Assembly: GCF_004786095.1 (NCBI RefSeq)
Contig: NZ_RHPJ01000003.1
Span: 372,001 to 436,000, forward strand
Source: Serinibacter arcticus
GTDB lineage: Bacteria > Actinomycetota > Actinomycetes > Actinomycetales > Beutenbergiaceae
Reading direction: 5' to 3'
Length of the DNA stretch: 64,000 nucleotides
In this document: positions 41,566 through 51,844 of the stretch, one piece after another
Layout of the letters: each line of letters begins with the position of its first letter
Numbering within the stretch: position 1 is the stretch's first letter
Program-made: the position numbers and the translations under genes
Notes under the pieces: generated by a model
The model's input: only the letters and a program-made list of their open reading frames with translations
What the model was told of the DNA's origin: nothing
Databases searched by the model: none

Positions 41566-43731
41566 TCAGTGACCGCCCTGGTCCCCGGTGCCCGAGGAGC
41601 CCGACGGCGCGGCGGGCCCGGGGGCGTCGTCGGACCGTGCGGCCGCGATCGACTCCTGCGCTGCCGAGACGACGGCCTCGGGCGTGAAGCCGAACTCGCG
41701 GAACAGGGTGACGGCGTCGGCCGAGGCACCGTAGTGCTCGATCGAGATGCTGCGGCCGGCGTCGCCGACCACCTTGGCCCACGGCATCGCGATGCCGGCC
41801 TCGATGCTCACGCGGGCGCGCACCCGGCGGGGGAGCACCTGCTCCTGGTAGTCCGCGTCCTGCTCGGCGAACCACTCCAGGCACGGCGCCGAGACGACGC
41901 GCGTGCTGATGCCCTGGGCCTCGAGCTGCTCGCGGGCCGCGACGGCCAGCTGCACCTCGGAGCCGGTGCCGACGAGGATGACGTCCGGCGTGCCGGTCGA
42001 CCCCTCGAGCAGCACGTAGGCGCCGCGGTCGACCTGGACCTCGGCGTAGCCGTCCGTGCCGCGCGGCACGACGGGCAGGTTCTGGCGGGACAGGATCAGG
42101 CCTGCCGGGGCGTCGCGCTCGAGGACCGCGACCCAGGCCGCGGCGGTCTCGTTGGCGTCGGCGGGCCGCACGACCGCCAGGCCCGGCATCGCGCGCAGGG
42201 CGGCGAGGTGCTCGATCGGCTGGTGGGTCGGACCGTCCTCGCCGACGCCGATGGAGTCGTGCGTCCACACGTAGGTGACGCCGACGCCCATGATCGCCGA
42301 GAGGCGCACCGTGCCGCGCATGAAGTCGGAGAACGTCAGGAACGTGCCGCCGTACGGACGCGTCAGACCGTGCAGCGCGATGCCGTTGAGGATCGCGCCC
42401 ATGCCGTGCTCGCGGATGCCGAAGTGCAGCGTGCGCCCGAACGGGTTGCCCGAGAACTCGTGCGTGGAGCGGTGGGCCGGGAAGAACGACGGCTCACCGG
42501 CCATCGTCGTGTTGTTCGAGCCGGCGAGGTCGGCGCTGCCGCCCCACAGCTCGGGCAGCGGGTCGGCCAGCGCGGCCAGGACCTTGCCGGAGGCGGCGCG
42601 GGTGGCGAGCGACGTGCCGGCCTCGAACGTCGGCAGGCCGGCGGCGAGGTCGGCCGGGAGCTCCCGGGCGACGAGGCGGTCGAGCAGGGCGGCGCGGTCC
42701 GGGTTGGCGGTGCGCCAGGACTGGTAGCCCTTGTCCCACTCGGCCTTGTCGGCGGCGGCGCGGTCCGCGAGGGAGCGCGTGTGGGCCAGGACCTCGGGGG
42801 CGACGTCGAAGCTCGCGGCGGGGTCGAGGCCGAGGGCCTCCTTCAGGCCGGCGATCTCCTCGCCGCCGAGCTTGTTGCCGTGCGCGTCGTGCGAGCCCTG
42901 CTTGGTCGGGGAGGGCCACGCCATCACGGTGCGCAGGTCGATGATCGACGGACGCGTGGTCTCTGCCTTGGCGGCCTCGATCGCGGCGTGCAGCGCGTCG
43001 ACGTCCTCGAGGTACTCGGTGCCGCCGTTGGTCCAGTCCACGCGCTGCGTGTGCCAGCCGTACGCGGCGTAGCGGGCCAGGACGTCCTCGGTGAAGGAGA
43101 TCTCGGTGTCGCCCTCGATGCTGATCCGGTTGTCGTCCCAGATCAGGATGAGGTTGCCGAGCTCCTGCGTGCCGGCGAGCGAGGAGGCCTCGGAGGAGAC
43201 GCCCTCCTGCAGGCAGCCGTCACCGGCGATCGTGAAGATGTAGTGGTCGAACGGGCTGGTGCCGGCGGGGGCGTCGGGGTCCAGCAGACCGCGCTCGCGA
43301 CGGGCCGACATCGCCATGCCCACGGCCGAGGCGAGTCCGGTGCCCAGCGGGCCCGTGGTGATCTCGACGCCGTCGGTGTGCCGGAACTCCGGGTGGCCGG
43401 GCGTCTTCGAGCCCCACGTCCGCAGCGCCTCGAGGTCGGCCAGCTCCAGGCCGAAGCCGCCCAGGTAGAGCTGGATGTACTGCGTCAGGCTCGAGTGCCC
43501 GGCCGACAGCACGAACCGGTCACGGCCGAGCCAGTGGGTGTCCTTGGGGTCGTGCCGCAGCACGTTCTGGTAGAGCAGGTAGGCGGCCGGGGCGAGGCTG
43601 ATCGCCGTTCCCGGGTGTCCGTTACCGACCTTCTCCACGGCGTCGGCGGCCAGCGCCTTCGCGGTCGACACCGCCGCCACGTCCAGGTCGGTCCACCCCA
43701 GTGTGGTCGCGCGGGGGGCAGGTGCGTTCAC
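41566..43731 (-). CDS. tkt: Transketolase
   Basis: 721 residues. N-terminal thiamine-diphosphate domain with [16 protein letters not shown] and [26 protein letters not shown], the central pyrimidine domain ([19 protein letters not shown]) and the C-terminal domain. Transfers two-carbon units in the pentose phosphate pathway. GTG start chosen because AAGGAG lies eight bases upstream; the open frame extends 48 more codons with no family resemblance. Divergent from ctaB. Confidence 0.97.
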   Translation of the reverse strand: MNAPAPRATTLGWTDLDVAAVSTAKALAADAVEKVGNGHPGTAISLAPAAYLLYQNVLRHDPKDTHWLGRDRFVLSAGHSSLTQYIQLYLGGFGLELADLEALRTWGSKTPGHPEFRHTDGVEITTGPLGTGLASAVGMAMSARRERGLLDPDAPAGTSPFDHYIFTIAGDGCLQEGVSSEASSLAGTQELGNLILIWDDNRISIEGDTEISFTEDVLARYAAYGWHTQRVDWTNGGTEYLEDVDALHAAIEAAKAETTRPSIIDLRTVMAWPSPTKQGSHDAHGNKLGGEEIAGLKEALGLDPAASFDVAPEVLAHTRSLADRAAADKAEWDKGYQSWRTANPDRAALLDRLVARELPADLAAGLPTFEAGTSLATRAASGKVLAALADPLPELWGGSADLAGSNNTTMAGEPSFFPAHRSTHEFSGNPFGRTLHFGIREHGMGAILNGIALHGLTRPYGGTFLTFSDFMRGTVRLSAIMGVGVTYVWTHDSIGVGEDGPTHQPIEHLAALRAMPGLAVVRPADANETAAAWVAVLERDAPAGLILSRQNLPVVPRGTDGYAEVQVDRGAYVLLEGSTGTPDVILVGTGSEVQLAVAAREQLEAQGISTRVVSAPCLEWFAEQDADYQEQVLPRRVRARVSIEAGIAMPWAKVVGDAGRSISIEHYGASADAVTLFREFGFTPEAVVSAAQESIAAARSDDAPGPAAPSGSSGTGDQGGH

Positions 43732-43918
43732 GTGAGCTCCTTCGGTTCGATGCGTGGGGGCCTCTCGCGGGCGCGGAGGAGCCCTCGGGCACGTTCCGAC
43801 CCTACTGCGGCGGGCGGGGACGCGGCGGGCGCGGGTCAGCATGCGAACGCTCCCGCCGTGTGCGCGATCCGACACCGCCCGTCCCCGTTCAACCGTCGGA
43901 CCGTCGCCGCGACTGCCC

Positions 43919-43924
43919 TACGAT
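43919..43924 (+). promoter_or_regulatory. Candidate ctaB -10 (TACGAT)
   Basis: TACGAT lies 35 bases before the ctaB GTG, in the 228-base divergent tkt-ctaB spacer, which otherwise holds no gene. No good -35 was found. Confidence 0.4.
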
Positions 43925-43959
43925 GGAGGGACCACTGATTCCAGGGGAAGGACAACGGC

Positions 43960-44979
43960 GTGGCCTCGACCGACTCGCGTCCGGGACGTCTCGTGACGCC
44001 GTCGACCCCGCAGGCGGACGCCGTCCCCGGCGGTTCCTCCGAGACTTCTGCGACGGCGCCGAAGCCCGCTCCCGAGCGCTCCGGCTGGCGCCGCACCCTC
44101 GGCGCCTACGTCTCGCTGACGAAGCCGCGCGTGATCGAGCTCCTCCTGGTCACCACGGTTCCGACGATGATCCTCGCCCAGCGCGGGCTCCCCCCGATCT
44201 GGCTCATCCTGGCCACGCTCGTCGGCGGTGCCGCGGCGGCCGGATCGGCCAACGTGCTCAACTGCTACATCGACCGCGACATCGACGCCGTCATGGGTCG
44301 CACCAAGCGACGCCCGCTCGTGACCGGTGAGGTCACGCCGCGCCAGGCCCTGGTCTTCGGCACCGTGCTCGGCGTCGCCTCGATCGCGTGGTTCGCGCTG
44401 GTGGTCAACGTCGCCGCTGCGCTGCTGACGCTCGGTGCGATCCTCATCTACGTCGTCGGCTACACGATGATCCTCAAGCGGCGCACGTCGCAGAACATCG
44501 TGTGGGGCGGCGCCGCGGGCTGCATGCCGGTGCTGATCGGCTGGTCCGCCGTCACCGGTGGCCTGGAGTGGGCCGCCCTCATCCTGTTCGGGATCATCTT
44601 CCTGTGGACGCCGCCGCACTACTGGCCGCTGTCGATGCGCTTCAAGGACGACTACGCCGCCGCCGGCGTGCCGATGCTGCCCGTCGTGGCCGGCGAGCGG
44701 CGCGTGGCCGGTGAGATGGTCGCCTACGCCGTGGCCATGGTGCTGTGCTCGCTCGCGCTGATCCCGGTCGCCGGCATGGGCTGGGCGTACATCGTCGCGG
44801 CGTCCGTGGCCGGCATCTGGTTCACGGCCTCGTGCGTGCGCCTGTACCGGATCGCGATCGACCCCGAGCGTCGCGGTGTGGCCTCGCGGGGCCCGGCCAT
44901 GAAGGTCTTCCACGGCTCCATCACGTACCTGACGATCGTGTTCGCGGCGGTCGCCGTCGACCCGTTCCTCCCGTGGTGA
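43960..44979 (+). CDS. ctaB: Protoheme IX farnesyltransferase (heme O synthase)
   Basis: 339 residues. A hydrophilic N-terminus of about 45 residues is followed by about nine membrane segments of the UbiA superfamily. Asp-rich motifs [23 protein letters not shown] and [15 protein letters not shown] bind the prenyl diphosphate-Mg2+. It makes heme O for terminal oxidases. GTG start with GGGGAAGGAC upstream. tkt-ctaB divergence is common in actinobacteria. Its stop overlaps the xerD GTG. Confidence 0.96.
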   Translation: MASTDSRPGRLVTPSTPQADAVPGGSSETSATAPKPAPERSGWRRTLGAYVSLTKPRVIELLLVTTVPTMILAQRGLPPIWLILATLVGGAAAAGSANVLNCYIDRDIDAVMGRTKRRPLVTGEVTPRQALVFGTVLGVASIAWFALVVNVAAALLTLGAILIYVVGYTMILKRRTSQNIVWGGAAGCMPVLIGWSAVTGGLEWAALILFGIIFLWTPPHYWPLSMRFKDDYAAAGVPMLPVVAGERRVAGEMVAYAVAMVLCSLALIPVAGMGWAYIVAASVAGIWFTASCVRLYRIAIDPERRGVASRGPAMKVFHGSITYLTIVFAAVAVDPFLPW

Positions 44980-45989
44980 CCGGCGCACCAGCGCCCGAGA
45001 ACGACCCGCCCGCGCCGTCGGAGCGCGCCGTCCCGCCCCGGTCCACGTCCGGTGCGGCCGACGGTCCCTTCGCCGAGTTCCTCGGCGACTACCTGGCCCA
45101 CCTCACGGTCGAGCGCGGCGTCAGCGACCACACCGCGAACGCCTACCGTCGCGATCTGACGCGCTACACCACCTACCTCGCCTCGCGCGGCCGGGACGAC
45201 CTGCGCGCGGTGGGTCCGCACGACGTCGCCGAGTACGTCGAGGTGCTGCGCACGGGCGCCGACGGCGGATCGGCACTCTCACCAGCGTCCACGGGGCGCG
45301 CCGTCGTCGCCGTGCGCGGCTTCCACCGGTTCGCCGTGCTGGAGGGTCGCGCCGAGGCGGACCCCGCCTCGGAGGTGCGGCCGCCGTCGTCGACCAAGCG
45401 CCTGCCCAAGGCCATCAGCGTGGCTGAGGTCGAGGCGCTGCTCGAGGCCGCCAGCGCCGACGAGGGTCCGGCCGGGCTGCGCGACCGCGCGCTGCTGGAG
45501 CTGCTGTACTCGACCGGTGCCCGCATCACGGAGGCGGTCTCGCTCGCCGTCGACGACGTCGACCTGGACGCCGCGACGCCGCTGGTGCGGGTCTTCGGCA
45601 AGGGTCGGCGGGAGCGGATCGTGCCGCTGGGCTCGCACGCCGTGCGCGCCCTGGGTGCCTACCTCGTCCGGGCCAGGCCGGTGCTGGCCGCGCGGGGTCG
45701 CGGGGGAGCGGCCCTGTTCCTCGGTCAGCGCGGGGCGCCGCTGTCGCGCCAGAGCGCGTGGGCCGTGCTGCAGGACGCCGCCACGCGCGCCCGCCTGGAC
45801 GTCCAGGTCTCCCCGCACACGCTGCGCCACTCCTTCGCCACCCACCTGCTGGCGGGCGGCGCGGACGTCCGCGTGGTGCAGGAGCTGCTGGGCCACGCGT
45901 CGGTCACCACGACGCAGCTGTACACGCACGTCACCGTCGCCACGCTGCGCGAGGTGTATGCGGCCGCGCACCCCCGCGCGCTCGGCTGA
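44976..45989 (+). CDS. xerD: Site-specific tyrosine recombinase XerD
   Basis: 337 residues. N-terminal SAM-like core-binding domain (about 32-135) and a catalytic domain with the full set Arg183 ([10 protein letters not shown]), Lys209, His281 and Arg284 ([12 protein letters not shown]), His307 (LLGHASV) and Tyr316 (TQLYTHV). Resolves chromosome dimers at dif. The close fit to XerD rather than a phage integrase, and the housekeeping neighbours, support the chromosomal role; parA and scpAB lie just beyond the convergent terC gene. A 30-residue Pro-rich N-terminal extension is present. GTG overlaps the ctaB stop. Confidence 0.93.
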   Translation: MTGAPAPENDPPAPSERAVPPRSTSGAADGPFAEFLGDYLAHLTVERGVSDHTANAYRRDLTRYTTYLASRGRDDLRAVGPHDVAEYVEVLRTGADGGSALSPASTGRAVVAVRGFHRFAVLEGRAEADPASEVRPPSSTKRLPKAISVAEVEALLEAASADEGPAGLRDRALLELLYSTGARITEAVSLAVDDVDLDAATPLVRVFGKGRRERIVPLGSHAVRALGAYLVRARPVLAARGRGGAALFLGQRGAPLSRQSAWAVLQDAATRARLDVQVSPHTLRHSFATHLLAGGADVRVVQELLGHASVTTTQLYTHVTVATLREVYAAAHPRALG

Positions 45990-46008
45990 GCGGCGGATCC
46001 CGGCGGGG

Positions 46009-46875
46009 TCAGTCCTTCGGGGCGGTGATCGGCTTCCGCGAGATCGTCACGGCGCCGGCGTTGTCGGTCGAGGCTGCGGCCACGGCGTCGCCGTCGTCGG
46101 CGCGTCGGCGGGACTGACGCAGGTCGACGGCGGTCGTCCCACCCTCGCCGTTCGCTGCGCGCTGACGCTTGCGGTAGGCCATGTTGAACGCCTCGACGAG
46201 GATCGCGAACGCCATCGGGCCGTAGATGAGCGCCTTGTCGGCCTTGTAGCCGAAGCCGTCGGCGACCAGGAAGGCGCCGATGAGGAGCAGGAACGCGAGC
46301 GCGAGGATCTTCACCGACGGGTGCTTGTTGACGAACGTGAAGATGTGCTTCGCGGCCACCAGCATGATGCCGAACGACAGCACCACCGCGACGATGATGA
46401 CGAGCAGCTCGTCGACCATGCCGACCGCGGTGATGACCGAGTCGAACGAGAACACCAGGTCCATCAGCAGGATCTGCACGAGGATCGCGCCGAACGTGGC
46501 GGTGGCGGCCTTCGAGCCGCCGTGGCCGGACTCGGTGCCCTCCATCTTCTCGTGGATCTCGTGGGCCGCCTTGTAGATGAGGAAGCCACCGCCGACGATC
46601 AGGATCAGGTCGCGTCCGGAGAAGCCCATCGAGCCGACGGTGAACAGGTCGTCCTTGAGCGAGATGACCCACGAGGCGGCGAACACCAGGCCGACCCGCA
46701 TCACCATCGCGAGGGAGAGTCCGAGGTTGCGGGCCTTGGCCTGCTGCTCGACGGGCAGCTTGCTGGCGAGGATCGAGATGAAGATGACGTTGTCGACGCC
46801 GAGCACCAGCTCGAGCACGAACAGCGTGAGGAAGGCGACCAGGAGGTCGGGGGTCAGTGACACGGCGAGATCCAT
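46009..46875 (-). CDS. TerC-family membrane protein (third copy, distinct branch)
   Basis: 288 residues, about seven membrane segments. Motifs LELVLGVDNVIFISILA and MDLVFSFDSVITAVGM carry the conserved Asp residues of TerC but differ from the tandem pair near 23-25 kb, placing it in the YoaE/YjbE-like branch. A Ser/Ala/Asp-rich tail follows residue 235. ATG start six bases after TACCTT, with no ribosome site, a leaderless arrangement. No riboswitch is seen. Metal export is inferred from the family. Confidence 0.9.
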   Translation of the reverse strand: MDLAVSLTPDLLVAFLTLFVLELVLGVDNVIFISILASKLPVEQQAKARNLGLSLAMVMRVGLVFAASWVISLKDDLFTVGSMGFSGRDLILIVGGGFLIYKAAHEIHEKMEGTESGHGGSKAATATFGAILVQILLMDLVFSFDSVITAVGMVDELLVIIVAVVLSFGIMLVAAKHIFTFVNKHPSVKILALAFLLLIGAFLVADGFGYKADKALIYGPMAFAILVEAFNMAYRKRQRAANGEGGTTAVDLRQSRRRADDGDAVAAASTDNAGAVTISRKPITAPKD

Positions 46876-46881
46876 GAGGAC

Positions 46882-46931
46882 AAGGTAGCGGCGCGGCCGT
46901 CACCGACGGTGGATCGACCGCGCGATACGGT
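46882..46931. promoter_or_regulatory. Back-to-back leaderless promoters of terC (-) and parA (+)
   Basis: On the minus strand TACCTT (46887-46882) precedes the terC ATG by six bases. On the plus strand TACGGT (46926-46931) precedes the parA GTG by six bases. Neither gene has a ribosome site. The whole divergent spacer is 62 bases, so the two promoters overlap face to back and may interfere. Confidence 0.6.
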
Positions 46932-46937
46932 GGGGCC

Positions 46938-47795
46938 GTGAGTGATGTTCAGCCGACCCTCGACGTCGACACCCCCGACGCGCAGGACTTCCCGGTCCCT
47001 GCGCCGCTGCCGTCGCACGGTCCGGCGCGCATCATCGCGATGTGCAACCAGAAGGGTGGGGTCGGCAAGACCACCACCACGATCAACCTCGGTGCCGCGC
47101 TCGCCGAGTACGGCCGCAAGGTCCTCCTGGTCGACTTCGACCCCCAGGGGGCCGCGTCCGCCGGGCTCGGCATCCCCGCGCACGAGCTGGACAGCACGAT
47201 CTACACGGCCCTGATGGACTCCCGCGTGGACGTCCGCACGATCGTCCAGGCGACCGCGGTGCCGAACCTCGACCTCGTCCCCGCCAACATCGACCTGTCG
47301 GCCGCCGAGCTGCAGCTCGTCAACGAGGTCGGCCGCGAGCAGGCCCTGACCCGGGTGCTGCGCCCGATCATGGACGACTACGACGTCGTGCTGGTCGACT
47401 GCCAGCCGTCCCTCGGCCTCCTGACCGTGAACGCGCTGACCGCCGCGCACGGCGTGATCGTGCCGCTGGAGACCGAGTTCTTCGCGCTCCGCGGCGTCGC
47501 GCTCCTGCTGGAGACGATCGAGAAGGTCCGCGACCGCCTCAACCCCCGGCTGCGGACCGACGGCATCCTGGCGACCATGTACGACGGCCGCACGCTCCAC
47601 TCGCGCGAGGTCCTCGCCCGCGTGCGCGAGGCGTTCGGGGACGACGTCTTCACCACGATCATCGGCCGGACCATCAAGTTCCCCGACGCGTCCGTGGCCA
47701 CCGAGCCGATCACGTCCTACGCGCCGTCGCACCCGGGCGCCGAGGCGTACCGACGGCTCGCGCGCGAGCTCGTCGCCCGTGGCGACGTCGCCTGA
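46938..47795 (+). CDS. ParA-family ATPase (ScpA/ScpB-linked)
   Basis: 285 residues. A 30-residue leader is followed by the deviant Walker A KGGVGKTTT (Lys39, Lys44), then LVDFDPQGAAS and VLVDCQPSLGLLTVNAL. ParA/Soj ATPases move DNA or protein cargo. No parB is next to it: it heads the scpA-scpB chain, as in many actinobacteria, so it may act in chromosome condensation or segregation apart from the oriC-near parAB. GTG start is leaderless. Confidence 0.92.
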   Translation: MSDVQPTLDVDTPDAQDFPVPAPLPSHGPARIIAMCNQKGGVGKTTTTINLGAALAEYGRKVLLVDFDPQGAASAGLGIPAHELDSTIYTALMDSRVDVRTIVQATAVPNLDLVPANIDLSAAELQLVNEVGREQALTRVLRPIMDDYDVVLVDCQPSLGLLTVNALTAAHGVIVPLETEFFALRGVALLLETIEKVRDRLNPRLRTDGILATMYDGRTLHSREVLARVREAFGDDVFTTIIGRTIKFPDASVATEPITSYAPSHPGAEAYRRLARELVARGDVA

Positions 47796-48675
47796 CGCCG
47801 CCCCGGCGGTTCGCGCGTCGCGGCCGTCCTTCGAGGTCAACCTCGACAACTTCTCCGGACCGTTCGACCTGCTGCTCTCGCTCATCGCGAAGCACCGGAT
47901 GGACGTCACGGAGGTCGCACTCGCCGTCGTGACCGACGACTTCATCGCGTTCCTGCGCTCCCAGGACGTGTGGGAGCTGGAGCAGGCCAGCGAGTTCCTC
48001 ATCATCGGCGCGACGCTGCTGGACCTCAAGACCGCGCGCCTGCTGCCCGGCCTGGAGACCGAGGACCCCGAGGACCTCGAGCTGCTCGAGGCGCGCGACC
48101 TGCTGTTCGCGCGGCTGCTGCAGTACCGCGCCTACAAGGACGTCGGGGCCGACATCGAGGAGCGGTGGCACCGCGGCGCGGGCTCGTTCCCGCGCAACGT
48201 CTCGCTCGAACCGCGCTTCGCCCAGCTCCTGCCCGACCTCGTGCTGGCCATCGGCCCGGAGGACCTGGCGCGCATCGCGGCCAGGGCGCTCGCCCCCCGG
48301 CCGGCCCCCGAGGTGCGACTGGACCACCTGCACGCCCCCGCCGTGAGCGTGCGCGAGCAGGCGTCGCTGATCGTCGCGCGGCTGCGGCGCCACCCCGTCA
48401 CCACGTTCCGGGCGCTGACGGACGACGCCGGCTCGACCGCCGTCGTCATCGGCCGCTTCCTGGCGCTGCTGGACCTCTACCGCGAGGGAGTGCTCGCGTT
48501 CGAGCAGCCGGCCTCGCTCGGCGAGCTGACGATCCGGTGGCTCGGGGGAGCGCGCGAGGTCGAGGTGTCCTCGGACTTCGACGAGACCGCCTCCGTCGGG
48601 GCGGGCGCCGTCGGCGGGGAGGAGCCGACCGAGCCCGGCCGGGTAACCTCGTCCGGTGGCCCCAGGGATGAGTGA
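47779..48675 (+). CDS. scpA: Segregation and condensation protein A
   Basis: 298 residues. FEVNLDNFSGPFDLLLSLIAKHRMDVTEVAL is the ScpA N-terminal SMC-binding signature, ASEFLIIGATLLDLKTARLLP follows, and the C-terminal winged helix includes VSVREQASLIVARLR. Kleisin subunit of SMC-ScpAB. GTG start overlaps the parA end by 17 bases. The last ~30 residues are disordered. Confidence 0.93.
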   Translation: MATSPDAAPAVRASRPSFEVNLDNFSGPFDLLLSLIAKHRMDVTEVALAVVTDDFIAFLRSQDVWELEQASEFLIIGATLLDLKTARLLPGLETEDPEDLELLEARDLLFARLLQYRAYKDVGADIEERWHRGAGSFPRNVSLEPRFAQLLPDLVLAIGPEDLARIAARALAPRPAPEVRLDHLHAPAVSVREQASLIVARLRRHPVTTFRALTDDAGSTAVVIGRFLALLDLYREGVLAFEQPASLGELTIRWLGGAREVEVSSDFDETASVGAGAVGGEEPTEPGRVTSSGGPRDE

Positions 48676-49261
48676 CGACGACGGCGTCGAGCCCCGTCCC
48701 GATCCCGCCGACCTCCCCGGCGGCGAGCAGGCCGCGATCGAGGCGATCCTCGCCGTCGTGGACGAACCCGTCAGCGAGACCCGGATCGCCCAGGTCCTCG
48801 GCATCCCGCGCGAGCGAGCGCGCCACCACCTGCACGACCTGGCGGCCTCCTACCGCGGCGCCGACCGCGGCTACGAGCTGCGCGAGGTCGACGGCGCGTG
48901 GCGCCTCTACTCGGCCGCCGCGTTCGCGCCGTTCGTGCGCGACCTCGTGCTCGACGGGCAGACGGCGCGTCTGACGCAGGCGTCGCTCGAGACTCTCGCC
49001 GTCGTCTCCTACCGCCAGCCCGTCAGCCGCGGCCGGATCGCCGCGATCCGCGGTGTGAACGTCGACGGCGTGGTGCGCACCCTGGTGACGCGAGGGCTGA
49101 TCGAGGAGGCGGGGCGCGACGGCGAGGGCGGCGCCACGCTGTACCGCACCACCACCTACTTCCTGGAGCGCATGGGGCTGGCCTCGCTGGACGAGCTGCC
49201 GCCCCTGGCGCCCTACCTGCCGGGCATGGACGAGCTGGACGACGTGGAGGACCTGCGGTGA
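48668..49261 (+). CDS. scpB: Segregation and condensation protein B
   Basis: 197 residues, two winged-helix domains: AIEAILAVVDEPVSETRIAQVLGI in the first, and LTQASLETLAVVSYRQPVSRGRIAAIRGVNVDGVVRTLVTRGLI in the second, the ScpB hallmark. Dimer partner of ScpA on SMC. ATG at 48668 chosen; an in-frame GTG at 48656 would add four residues, and neither has a clear ribosome site. Overlaps scpA by eight bases. Confidence 0.95.
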   Translation: MSDDDGVEPRPDPADLPGGEQAAIEAILAVVDEPVSETRIAQVLGIPRERARHHLHDLAASYRGADRGYELREVDGAWRLYSAAAFAPFVRDLVLDGQTARLTQASLETLAVVSYRQPVSRGRIAAIRGVNVDGVVRTLVTRGLIEEAGRDGEGGATLYRTTTYFLERMGLASLDELPPLAPYLPGMDELDDVEDLR

Positions 49262-49995
49262 ACGAGGACGACGAGGGCATCCGCCTGCAGAAGGTGATGG
49301 CGGCCGCCGGGGTCGGGTCGCGGCGCGTGAGCGAGGATCTGATCGCGGCCGGTCGCGTGAGCGTCAACGGCGAGGTGGTGACGGAGCCGGGGCGCCGCGT
49401 GGACCCCACGCGCGACGTCGTGCACGTGGACGGGCTGCGCGTGCAGCTCGACGACCACCACCTGACCCTGGTGCTGAACAAGCCGCTCGGGGTGATCTCG
49501 GCGATGTCCGACGACCGCGGTCGCCCGACCCTGGAGCCGTACGTCGAGCCGACCGGCAAGCGGCTGTTCCACGTGGGCCGCCTGGACTCCGACACCGACG
49601 GGCTCCTGCTGCTGACGAACGACGGCGAGCTCGCCCACCGCCTCGCGCACCCCTCCTACGAGGTCTCCAAGACCTACGTTGCCGAGGTGCGCGGCGACGT
49701 CGCGCGCGGCGTCTCGCGTCGGCTCCGCGAGGGTGTCGAGCTCGAGGACGGTCCGGCCAGGGCCGACAGGTTCACCGTGCTGCAGCAGCGCCACGACGCG
49801 AGCGTGGTCCAGATCCAGCTGCACGAGGGACGCAACCGCATCGTGCGCCGCATGCTGGAGGAGGTCGGCCACCCGGTGACGCGCCTGACGCGCATCGCCA
49901 TGGGCCCGATCCGCCTCGGTCAGCTGCGGCCGGGCCAGACGCGTCCGATCGTCTCCACCGAGCTCGGCCAGCTGATGAAGGTCGTCGGGCTGTGA
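49258..49995 (+). CDS. 23S rRNA pseudouridine synthase, RsuA/RluB family
   Basis: 245 residues. N-terminal S4 RNA-binding domain (about 8-55; RLQKVMAAAGVGSRRVSEDLI) and a pseudouridine synthase core with the catalytic Asp110 in HVGRLDSDTDGLLLLTNDG and EGRNRIVRRMLEEVGHPV. By position after scpB it is the RluB type that modifies 23S rRNA. GTG start overlaps the scpB stop (GTGA). Confidence 0.94.
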   Translation: MNEDDEGIRLQKVMAAAGVGSRRVSEDLIAAGRVSVNGEVVTEPGRRVDPTRDVVHVDGLRVQLDDHHLTLVLNKPLGVISAMSDDRGRPTLEPYVEPTGKRLFHVGRLDSDTDGLLLLTNDGELAHRLAHPSYEVSKTYVAEVRGDVARGVSRRLREGVELEDGPARADRFTVLQQRHDASVVQIQLHEGRNRIVRRMLEEVGHPVTRLTRIAMGPIRLGQLRPGQTRPIVSTELGQLMKVVGL

Positions 49996-51149
49996 CGGAG
50001 AGGACGGCGACGACGGGGACCCTCAGCACCGCCGGGCCGGTCCTCGTGATCGGCTCGGGTCTGCTCGGCACCAGCGCCGGTCTCGCGCTCAGCATCGGCG
50101 GCGTGCCCGTGCACCTGCAGGACACCTCGCCGTCGGCCCGCGCCCTGGCGCGCGACCTCGGCGCCGGCGCGCTGCTGGACGACGGCGGCCTCGAGACCCG
50201 GGCCCCGCAGCTCGTCGTCGTCGCGGTCCCGCCCGACGTGACCTCCGACGTCGTGGCGCAGGCGCTGCGCGACCACCCTGACGCCGTCGTGACCGACGTG
50301 GCGAGCGTCAAGGCCGTGATCCTCGCGGAGCTGACGGCGAAGGTGGACGCGGGCGGGCTGACCGCGGCCGACCTCGCGCGCTACGTCGGCAGCCACCCCA
50401 TGGCCGGGCGCGAGCGCTCCGGCGCGGCCGCGGCCGACGCGGACCTGTTCTCCTCCCGGCCCTGGGTCGTGGTGCCGCACGCGGGCAGCGCACCGGGCGC
50501 CGTCGCCCGGGTGCGTGCGCTCGCCATCGACCTCGGTTCCGTCCCGCTGCAGATGGGCGCGCAGGAGCACGACGACGCCGTCGCGCTCGTCTCGCACGTG
50601 CCCCAGGTGCTGTCCTCGCTCGTGGCGGCCCGCCTGGTCGAGGCCGACGACGGCGCGCTCGCACTGGCCGGTCAGGGGCTGCGCGACGTGACGCGCATCG
50701 CCGCGAGCGATCCGCGGCTGTGGGCCGCGATCCTCGTCGGCAACGCGGGTCCGGTGCGCGACCAGCTGCGGCTGGTGAGCGAGGACCTCGCCACGCTCGT
50801 GCACGCCCTGGACGCCGCCGCGCAGCAGGGACCGCTCACGCCGGGCGCCATGGCCGCCGCGAGCGACACCGTGCGGCGCGGCAACGCCGGCGTCTCGCGG
50901 GTGCCGGGCAAGCACGGCGGCGCACGTCGGTCCTATGCGGAGGTGACGGTGCTCGTGCCGGACTCCGAGGGCCAGCTCGGTCGCCTGTTCGCGACCGTCG
51001 GAGATCTGGGAGTCAACATCGAGGACGTCACCATGGAGCACGCCACCCAGCACCGCGTCGGCATGACGACGCTGTCCGTCGTCCCGGAGGCGGCCGACCG
51101 TCTCACCGAGGGTCTGGACGCCCGCGGCTGGCGGGTGGTGCAGGCATGA
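49992..51149 (+). CDS. tyrA: Prephenate dehydrogenase with ACT domain
   Basis: 385 residues. N-terminal NAD(P) fold VLVIGSGLLGTSAGLALS, the VTDVASVK and SHPMAGRERSG motifs of TyrA, and a C-terminal ACT domain (about 315-385; AEVTVLVPDSEGQLGRLFATVGDLGVNIEDV). Converts prephenate to 4-hydroxyphenylpyruvate in tyrosine synthesis; the ACT domain suggests feedback control by amino acids. GTG start overlaps the previous stop. Confidence 0.94.
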   Translation: MTERTATTGTLSTAGPVLVIGSGLLGTSAGLALSIGGVPVHLQDTSPSARALARDLGAGALLDDGGLETRAPQLVVVAVPPDVTSDVVAQALRDHPDAVVTDVASVKAVILAELTAKVDAGGLTAADLARYVGSHPMAGRERSGAAAADADLFSSRPWVVVPHAGSAPGAVARVRALAIDLGSVPLQMGAQEHDDAVALVSHVPQVLSSLVAARLVEADDGALALAGQGLRDVTRIAASDPRLWAAILVGNAGPVRDQLRLVSEDLATLVHALDAAAQQGPLTPGAMAAASDTVRRGNAGVSRVPGKHGGARRSYAEVTVLVPDSEGQLGRLFATVGDLGVNIEDVTMEHATQHRVGMTTLSVVPEAADRLTEGLDARGWRVVQA

Positions 51150-51844
51150 GCCTGGTCATCGCGCTCGACGGGCCCTCGGGCTCGGGCAAGTCCACCGTCG
51201 GCCGGCACCTCGCGCGGGTGCACGGCCTCGGCTACCTCGACACGGGGGCGATGTTCCGCGCCGCCGCCTGGTACTGCCACCACCGCGGGATCGACCTGGA
51301 CGACGCCGCGGCCGTGGTCGACGCCGTCGCGACCCTCCCGCTCGAGCTCGACCTCGATCCCGACGCGACCGGGGTGGTGGTCGACGGCGTCGACGTCACC
51401 GCGGCCATCCGCACGACCGAGGTCACCACGCACGTCAGCCGCGTGGCCACGAACCTCGGCGTGCGCGCCGAGCTGAAGGCGAGCCAGCGCGCCATCATCG
51501 CCCGCGAGGGCACGCCGCAGGGGTGGAGCGAGGGCCGCGGGATCGTGGCGGAGGGACGCGACATCACCACCGTCATCGCGCCCGACGCCGACGTCCGCAT
51601 CCTGCTGGTCGCGCGCGCCGAGGCGCGCCTCGCCCGGCGCGCGCTGGAGCTGCACGGCAGCGCCGACGACGGCGCGCTGGAGGCGACGCGCGACCAGATC
51701 GAGCGCCGCGACGCCGACGACTCCACCGTGTCGCAGTTCCTCGCGGCGGCCGACGGCGTCGTGACCCTGGACTCCTCCCACCTGTCGCTGGCGGAGACGC
51801 TGGCGGCGGCGGAGAGGATCGTCGCGGAGCAGCGCGGGTCGTGA
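51146..51844 (+). CDS. cmk: Cytidylate kinase
   Basis: 232 residues. P-loop GPSGSGKST (9-17), GYLDTGAMFRAA, GRDITTVIAPDADVRILLVA and the LID arginines RRDADDS are typical. Phosphorylates CMP and dCMP. ATG overlaps the tyrA stop. Clustering with der and scpAB is usual. Confidence 0.97.
   Translation: MSLVIALDGPSGSGKSTVGRHLARVHGLGYLDTGAMFRAAAWYCHHRGIDLDDAAAVVDAVATLPLELDLDPDATGVVVDGVDVTAAIRTTEVTTHVSRVATNLGVRAELKASQRAIIAREGTPQGWSEGRGIVAEGRDITTVIAPDADVRILLVARAEARLARRALELHGSADDGALEATRDQIERRDADDSTVSQFLAAADGVVTLDSSHLSLAETLAAAERIVAEQRGS

Noticed and set aside
44976-45989. The tyrosine recombinase as a phage or island integrase
   Set aside because: It lies in a housekeeping neighbourhood, overlaps ctaB, matches XerD in length and catalytic motifs, and has no att-like repeats or phage genes nearby.
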